From Pelagibacterales bacterium SAG-MED49 (GTDB lineage: Bacteria > Pseudomonadota > Alphaproteobacteria > Pelagibacterales > Pelagibacteraceae): a DNA stretch of 64,000 nucleotides. Both the position numbers and the translations under genes were made by a program. Under the pieces are notes generated by a model. The model searched no databases and was not told where the DNA came from. It worked only from the letters and a program-made list of their open reading frames with translations. The stretch spans positions 1 through 64,000 of the forward strand of contig JACWEQ010000001.1 in NCBI GenBank assembly GCA_014653365.1. Reading direction: 5' to 3'. Below, one piece after another: positions 59,113-64,000 of the stretch (the stretch's first letter is position 1; every line of letters begins with the position of its first letter).

Positions 59113-60447
59113 ATGCTAGCAGAGCTTATAGATCCAGCAATTTTAGGCTTCATATTAATTGGTGTAATGCTTTTCTCAATTTTTGTGGGGTTTCCTATTT
59201 CATTTACATTAATTTTCTTAGGTTTCGTGTTTGGTTATTTAGGTTTTGGAAAACTTGTATTTTATTTAATGACCTTACAGTTTTCGATGGTCATGACAGA
59301 ACAAACTTTAGCAGCTGTCCCACTCTTTGTTTTTATGGGAATTATGATGGAACAAGCTGGGTTAATGGAAAGATTATTTTCAGCATTTCAATTAATGTTA
59401 GCTAAAGTAAGAGGCTCACTATATTACGCGGTTTTATTTGTTTCAGTAGTCTTTGCTGCTGCTACTGGGATTGTAGGTGCATCGGTTACTATTTTAGGAA
59501 TTATGGCAGCAAAATCTATGAACAGATCAGGATACAATGTGAGACTAGCTGCAGGAACTATTACTGCAGGTGGAACTTTAGGTATTTTAATTCCACCAAG
59601 TATTATGCTTGTAGTGATGGGTCCTATTATGGAAATTCCAGTCACAGATTTATTTGCAGCAGCAATTATACCAGGAATACTTTTAGCAACACTTTATGCA
59701 GCATACACTACAATTAGATGTTGGATTGATCCAAGTCTAGGACCAGTATTACCACCAGAGTTAAGAGCAACAAGTATTAAGGAAGTTTGGATTGAATTCT
59801 TTTTAGGATTAGTTCCTCCAGCTGCATTAGTCTTTGCTGCACTTGGAAGTATTTTATTTGGTTTTGCTACACCAACAGAAGCAGCTGGTTGTGGTGCAAT
59901 GGGTTCTTTATTATTAGCTTTGGCTTATAAAAAATTAACACTAAAAAAATTGCAAGATGCATTAGTTAAAACTTTAGAAATTTCAGCTTTAATAATGGTT
60001 CTAGTAGCAGCATCTAACTTTTTTGGAGCAGTTTTTTCAAGACTTGGAACACCTATGTTGTTGACTGACTTTTTATTAGGTTTGGAGATGAATAAATATT
60101 TTATCTTAGCGCTTATAATGATGATGATCTTTTTGCTAGGTTGGCCTCTAGAGTGGGTACCAATTGTAATGATTATAATTCCAATAATATTACCTTTAGT
60201 AGAAGCTCTTGGATTTAATTTAACATGGTTTGCAATTCTAGTAGCGGTCAATCTCCAAACAGCCTGGCTATCTCCACCTGTAGCACTTTCTGCTTATTTT
60301 TTAAAAGGTGTGGTTCCTGAATGGGATTTAAAAGATATTTATTATGGAATGATGCAATTTATGGTCATCCAAGTCATAGGTTTAATATTGATAATTGTGT
60401 TTCCTCAAATTGCACTATGGTTACCAGCCTATCTTTATGGACAGTAG
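59113..60447 (+). CDS. dctM: TRAP transporter large membrane subunit DctM
   Basis: Twelve-helix Na+-coupled permease subunit (444 aa). Seen: TEQTLAAVPLFVFMGIMMEQAGLMERLF, GTLGILIPPSIMLVVMG and PTEAAGCGAMGSL. Complete by length. With dctP and dctQ it forms a full TRAP transporter; an NCS1-type permease gene follows 26 nt downstream. Confidence 0.95.
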   Translation: MLAELIDPAILGFILIGVMLFSIFVGFPISFTLIFLGFVFGYLGFGKLVFYLMTLQFSMVMTEQTLAAVPLFVFMGIMMEQAGLMERLFSAFQLMLAKVRGSLYYAVLFVSVVFAAATGIVGASVTILGIMAAKSMNRSGYNVRLAAGTITAGGTLGILIPPSIMLVVMGPIMEIPVTDLFAAAIIPGILLATLYAAYTTIRCWIDPSLGPVLPPELRATSIKEVWIEFFLGLVPPAALVFAALGSILFGFATPTEAAGCGAMGSLLLALAYKKLTLKKLQDALVKTLEISALIMVLVAASNFFGAVFSRLGTPMLLTDFLLGLEMNKYFILALIMMMIFLLGWPLEWVPIVMIIIPIILPLVEALGFNLTWFAILVAVNLQTAWLSPPVALSAYFLKGVVPEWDLKDIYYGMMQFMVIQVIGLILIIVFPQIALWLPAYLYGQ

Positions 60448-60473
60448 AAATTATTAGTTTAATATAATTTTTA

Positions 60474-61931
60474 GTGAATCAACCAAAAGTTAAATATTCT
60501 CTTTCAAACTGGGACCTTGTTACAGTAAATCCCAATTATAAAACTTGGGATTGGAAAGATATTTTTTGTTTTTGGGGGGTTAATGTTCAAAGTATAATAG
60601 GTTTTTCATTAATTGCCTCTCTATACACAATTTATAGCCTTAACTCTTTTGTTGTTTTTTTTGGAACTATTTTAGGTTCATTATTAGTTTATTTATTTTC
60701 TAATTTAATTGGTAAACCATCCCAAAAATTTGGTCTACCTTTTGCTGTATTGTTAAGATCATCCTTAGGGTTTAGAGGTGCAAAATTTTTTGGCCTGATT
60801 AGGAGTATTGTTGGAATTTTTATGTTTGGTATTCAAACATATTTTTTATCAAAAGCTATTGGATATCTTATTAGAATTTTAATTTTCTCAATTGATAATT
60901 CAACTTTAGACCATGAAATTTTTCTTACTTTTTTACTTGGATTAAATATCATTGATTGGATTTCATTTATTTTTGTTATTATTTTTCAAGCTTTGATGTT
61001 TAGTGTAGGTATTCAATTTAATAAAAAGTTAATCAATATTTCTGCCGTTATTGTTTATACAGGGATGCTATTGTTTTTCTTTAGTATATTTTTAAGTGAT
61101 GTTAAAATTACCTCAAAAGCATTTATTGACATATTAAACTATAAAAATTTTTTTGATATCAATAACATTGCTCCTCTGTTAACTGTGGCTGGCACCATCT
61201 TTGCGTACTTTTCAATTATTATAATTAGTTTTGGAGATTTTTCTAGATACGTTAAAGATGAAAAAAATTTAGAAAAAGGTAATTTAAGTTTGATTTTAAA
61301 TCTAGTTATATTTTCTTTTTTTGCAGTCTTTATTGTCATTGGATCAGATGTTTTTTTAAATCAAAAATTTGAAGATATAAATAGAATTTTTACAAACCCA
61401 ACAGACATCATTGGTAAATTTGATAATCTACAAATTACAACTATTGTACTTTTTTTTATTATTGTAGGTTCTGCATCTACTAATCTGGTAGCTAACTTTA
61501 TCCCTTCTCAGTATTCACTTATTAATTTTATGCCAACTTTATTAACTTTAAAAAGTGCTAGTTATACAATTTCTATTATTGGTTTTGTAATTGGTATTTT
61601 TTGGTTAACATTTTTAAGTCAAATAGGAATTTTGTCGTTAATTGATACATTTGGATCATTTTTTGGACCAATATTTGGAGTAATTATTATTGATTATTAT
61701 TTGATAAAAGAAAGTAATTTAAGCAATAAAGATCTTTATTCAGCTGACAATAACAGTATTTATTACTATTCAAATGGATGGCATATCAAAGCGATATATT
61801 CTCTATCTTTAGGTTTTATTTTTTCAGCCTCAACTATATGGAATGTTAATTTGATGTTTTTACAATCTTATGCATGGATTATTGGTGCAATTATATCTTC
61901 ACTAACTTATTATTTGTTAGCAAAAAAATAA
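60474..61931 (+). CDS. NCS1-family cytosine/purine permease-like
   Basis: Twelve-helix transporter (485 aa) of the nucleobase-cation symporter-1 family. Starts with GTG. Seen: WDLVTVNPNYKTWDWKDIFCFWGVN, IGKPSQKFGLPFAVLLRSSLGFRGAKF, which covers the NCS1 helix 3 substrate region, and FSIIIISFGDFSRYV near 250-265. Substrate could be a nucleobase, hydantoin or related compound. Followed 4 nt later by an SDR gene. Confidence 0.85.
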   Translation: MNQPKVKYSLSNWDLVTVNPNYKTWDWKDIFCFWGVNVQSIIGFSLIASLYTIYSLNSFVVFFGTILGSLLVYLFSNLIGKPSQKFGLPFAVLLRSSLGFRGAKFFGLIRSIVGIFMFGIQTYFLSKAIGYLIRILIFSIDNSTLDHEIFLTFLLGLNIIDWISFIFVIIFQALMFSVGIQFNKKLINISAVIVYTGMLLFFFSIFLSDVKITSKAFIDILNYKNFFDINNIAPLLTVAGTIFAYFSIIIISFGDFSRYVKDEKNLEKGNLSLILNLVIFSFFAVFIVIGSDVFLNQKFEDINRIFTNPTDIIGKFDNLQITTIVLFFIIVGSASTNLVANFIPSQYSLINFMPTLLTLKSASYTISIIGFVIGIFWLTFLSQIGILSLIDTFGSFFGPIFGVIIIDYYLIKESNLSNKDLYSADNNSIYYYSNGWHIKAIYSLSLGFIFSASTIWNVNLMFLQSYAWIIGAIISSLTYYLLAKK

Positions 61932-61935
61932 TTTA

Positions 61936-62682
61936 ATGAACAAATTTGATTTTAAAAGTAGAACTGCTGTTATTACAGGAGGTGGTCAAGGATTTGGGCT
62001 TGATATTGCAAAAAGATTTTTAGGCTCTGGAGCAAGGGTTATTATTTGGGATATTGATGAAGATTTACTTAAATCTGTAACTAATGAAGCTAACAATGAA
62101 AACTTAAGCTATAACGTTGTTGATGTTTCGAATTATTCTCAAATTGAACAATACGTTTCTCAAATCACCTCCAAAGATAATATTGATATCTTAATCAATA
62201 ATGCGGGTATTACAGGACCTACAGCTCCATTATGGGAATATGATATTGAAGAATGGAATAAAATTGTCCAAATAAACTTAATGGGAACTTTTAACTGTTG
62301 TAGAGCAATTGTTCCTAATATGATTAAAAATAACTATGGTAGAATAGTTAATGTTGCATCAGTAGCAGGCAAAGATGGCAATGCAAATGCAAGTGCATAC
62401 AGCTCAGGTAAAGCAGGAGCAATTGGACTGACTAAATCTCTAGGTAAAGAATTGGCTGACAAAAATATAGCAGTTAATGCGGTTACACCAGCAGGTGCTA
62501 AAACAAGAATATTAGATCAAATGAGTAAAGAACATGTCCAACGAATGCTTTCAAAAGTTCCTAGAGGACGATTTCTTGAAATACATGAATTTACGTCGTT
62601 AGTTTGCTGGCTTTGTTCAGAGGAAAATTCTTTCTCTACAGCTGCTGTATTTGATATTAGTGGGGGAAGGTCTACATATTGA
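61936..62682 (+). CDS. short-chain dehydrogenase/reductase
   Basis: Classical SDR (248 aa). Seen: TGGGQGFGLDIAKRF for NAD(P), NNAGITG, catalytic NVASVAGKDGNANASAYSSGKAG and C-terminal FDISGGRSTY. It follows the NCS1 permease by 4 nt, suggesting oxidation or reduction of the imported compound or a TRAP substrate. Resembles 3-oxoacyl-ACP-reductase-like dehydrogenases; substrate unknown. Confidence 0.88.
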   Translation: MNKFDFKSRTAVITGGGQGFGLDIAKRFLGSGARVIIWDIDEDLLKSVTNEANNENLSYNVVDVSNYSQIEQYVSQITSKDNIDILINNAGITGPTAPLWEYDIEEWNKIVQINLMGTFNCCRAIVPNMIKNNYGRIVNVASVAGKDGNANASAYSSGKAGAIGLTKSLGKELADKNIAVNAVTPAGAKTRILDQMSKEHVQRMLSKVPRGRFLEIHEFTSLVCWLCSEENSFSTAAVFDISGGRSTY

Positions 62683-62782
62683 TTTTACAAGAAATGGTAA
62701 ATTTTTTTAATTTATTATTTTATTAGGTTTTGAAAAATTTCCAAAAGTTGAATTTAAAAGAAAATAAACTATAAGTTTTTTT

Positions 62783-63433
62783 ATGATTAGATTTTGTAGC
62801 ATACTTTCTTCAATATTATTTTCTGTTACATTTGCTATAGCTGATAATTCAAAAGTTTTTGAGTTTACAGAATCTGAACTTGATGAATTAAAAGTTAGAA
62901 AAGTAAGAGGTGCTGATAATAAAACTATTTATTCTGCAGGATCAAATGAAAATGGTAATTTCTTTCAAGCAATAGCTGATAATGCTGCATCTGGATTGGG
63001 AAAAGAAATAAAGATTAATCTTAATGAAACACCGTTTATTAATATTACATGGAAAGTAGAAAAAGATTTAAGAGGTATTAAAGAAAATACCAAAAAAGGT
63101 CATGATTTCGCTGCTCGTGTTTTTGTTATAAAAAAAACTGGAGCAACACCTTTGTCGAATAGGGCAATAAATTATGTTTTTTCAAGTAATAATGACGTTG
63201 GAGAAAGCTTTCCAAGTCCTTATACGAAAAAATCAATGGATAATGTTTTGGCAACAACTAAAGAAAACTTAAATAAATGGGTTACAGTAAAGTCAAACGT
63301 AAAAGAAGATTTTAAAAAATTTCATAATCTTGATGTAAATCAACTAGATGGCCTAGCAATAATGTCTGACACAGATAATTCTAAGATGAAATCTGTTGCT
63401 TATTATCAAAATATTTATTTTTCAGCTAATTAA
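62783..63433 (+). CDS. DUF3047-family secreted protein
   Basis: Uncharacterised protein (216 aa) with a signal peptide (SILSSILFSVTFAIA, near residues 6-20). Body: FINITWKVEKDLRGIKENTKKGHDFAARVFVI, KWVTVKSNVKEDFKKF and LDGLAIMSDTDNSK, the DUF3047 pattern (W-x-V-x-x-x-L, GDDFAARVFV, DTDNT). Probably periplasmic. Function unknown. Confidence 0.85.
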   Translation: MIRFCSILSSILFSVTFAIADNSKVFEFTESELDELKVRKVRGADNKTIYSAGSNENGNFFQAIADNAASGLGKEIKINLNETPFINITWKVEKDLRGIKENTKKGHDFAARVFVIKKTGATPLSNRAINYVFSSNNDVGESFPSPYTKKSMDNVLATTKENLNKWVTVKSNVKEDFKKFHNLDVNQLDGLAIMSDTDNSKMKSVAYYQNIYFSAN

Positions 63434-63574
63434 TTAAAGTTTTAAATATTTTTTAAGTACCATACTTAAAATAGAAAGAATAACTGCAACAGCAACGTCT
63501 GCAGCAGGAACTGCATTAGGAAAACCAAAATTCCACAAAATAACTCCTAGCAACCATATGATATAAATTTTCAT
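63434..63574 (-). CDS. small hydrophobic protein (46 aa)
   Basis: Short ORF MKIYIIWLLGVILWNFGFPN... ending MVLKKYLKL, resembling tiny membrane proteins with one or two helices (residues 3-18 and 27-40). Its stop directly abuts the convergent DUF3047 stop. Function unknown. Confidence 0.5.
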   Translation of the reverse strand: MKIYIIWLLGVILWNFGFPNAVPAADVAVAVILSILSMVLKKYLKL

Positions 63575-63631
63575 TAATATTATTATATCTTAGTTTGTAT
63601 TAAATATTTATTTTTTTGATATGATGTTCTA

Positions 63632-64000
63632 ATGCACGAAAATTTTTATCATAAAATAAAAGTTTATTATGAAGACACAGATGCTGGTGGCATTGTTTAT
63701 TATGCCAATTATCTAAAATATCTTGAAAGAGCTAGAACTGAAGCATTATCAACTATTGGACTAAGCAACCTTCAAATAAAAGATAAATTTGGTGCTTTTA
63801 TAATTGTTAAATCATGCAATATTAATTACAAAAAATCTGCATATTTAGAAGATGAATTGAGCATTAGATCTTTTGTAAAAGCAATTACCAAAACATCTTT
63901 TTTTATGAATCAGATTATAACAAAAGATGAAAATATTATAGCGGATGCTAAAATCCATTTAGTTTTTGTTAATGATAAAAGTAAACCAGTTAAAGTTCCA
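63632..64000 (+). CDS. ybgC: YbgC-family acyl-CoA thioesterase, 3' end beyond window
   Basis: Hotdog-fold thioesterase. Seen: HKIKVYYEDTDAGGIVYYANYLKYLERARTEAL, including the catalytic Asp and the family pattern YYEDTDxGGIVYYANY. The first 123 codons are in the window with no stop. YbgC genes head tol-pal operons in many Gram-negatives, so tolQ probably follows outside the window (inference). Confidence 0.93.
   Translation, partial: MHENFYHKIKVYYEDTDAGGIVYYANYLKYLERARTEALSTIGLSNLQIKDKFGAFIIVKSCNINYKKSAYLEDELSIRSFVKAITKTSFFMNQIITKDENIIADAKIHLVFVNDKSKPVKVP

Noticed and set aside
1-64000. tRNA or rRNA genes
   Set aside because: Scanned intergenic gaps by eye and saw no cloverleaf or conserved rRNA sequence; a tRNAscan or Infernal run would be decisive.

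Overview
The window is AT-rich and gene-dense, with short intergenic gaps, many 1-20 nt overlaps and many tiny membrane proteins. Gene content points to a streamlined marine alphaproteobacterium of the SAR11/Pelagibacterales type. The main evidence is aprMBA beside suyAB/xsc and sulfite exporters, two tandem amt genes, a TRAP transporter beside a GMC oxidoreductase, and frmA/fghA. This lineage call is inference; there is no rRNA or tRNA in the window to test it.

Layout. 1-5.2 kb: housekeeping and accessory genes (TPR protein, BaiN-like flavoprotein, SRAP protein, GFA protein, DAO-type oxidoreductase, YtoQ), including a small duplication scar at 4.5 kb. 5.2-11.1 kb: a DUF3303 gene followed by a modular array of three cargo cassettes, all genes on the minus strand, separated by strongly conserved non-coding modules. 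Cargo 1 is a UDG-superfamily protein, a nuclease-like protein and three small secreted/membrane proteins. Cargo 2 is a type IV pilin-like protein and a DUF1330 protein. Cargo 3 is a secreted protein and a membrane hydrolase-like protein. 11.3-27.1 kb: an uncharacterised gene pair, rseP, an HU-type gene, two amt genes, bcp, rhodanese, DsbA-like, RecX, CysQ, DUF3553, MnmA, a PLP lyase, an MFS carrier, a pABA synthesis trio and a HIT protein. 27.2-38.9 kb: a sulfur block, aprM-aprB-aprA, tauE-like, then suyA-suyB-yeiH divergent from xsc and an FAD oxidoreductase. 38.9-46.1 kb: an extremely AT-rich island of glycosyltransferases and sulfotransferases. 46.3-51.5 kb: formaldehyde detoxification (frmA-fghA), a bacterial pentameric ligand-gated channel homologue, YajQ, a SOUL protein and a second, nearly identical DUF3303 module. 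51.5-57.2 kb: a minus-strand run (M24-fold hydrolase, MhpD-like hydratase, M23 peptidase, SDR, TerC, GMC oxidoreductase). 57.3-62.7 kb: TRAP dctP-dctQ-dctM, an NCS1 permease and an SDR. The window ends with a DUF3047 protein and the start of a YbgC-type thioesterase.

How the genes fit together. SuyAB and Xsc both release sulfite from C2/C3 sulfonates. AprBA with AprM could oxidise sulfite to APS, and TauE/YeiH could export sulfur oxyanions. CysQ would recycle PAP, the by-product of the sulfotransferases 20 kb away.

The least explained structure is the cassette array at about 5.64-11.09 kb. Four copies of a 3-4 x 10-bp repeat block delimit three units. Each unit has the same left and right modules, and its cargo is framed by its own private pair of about 20-bp repeats. 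No recombinase or transposase gene is visible in the window. I could not search databases, so novelty is unverified.
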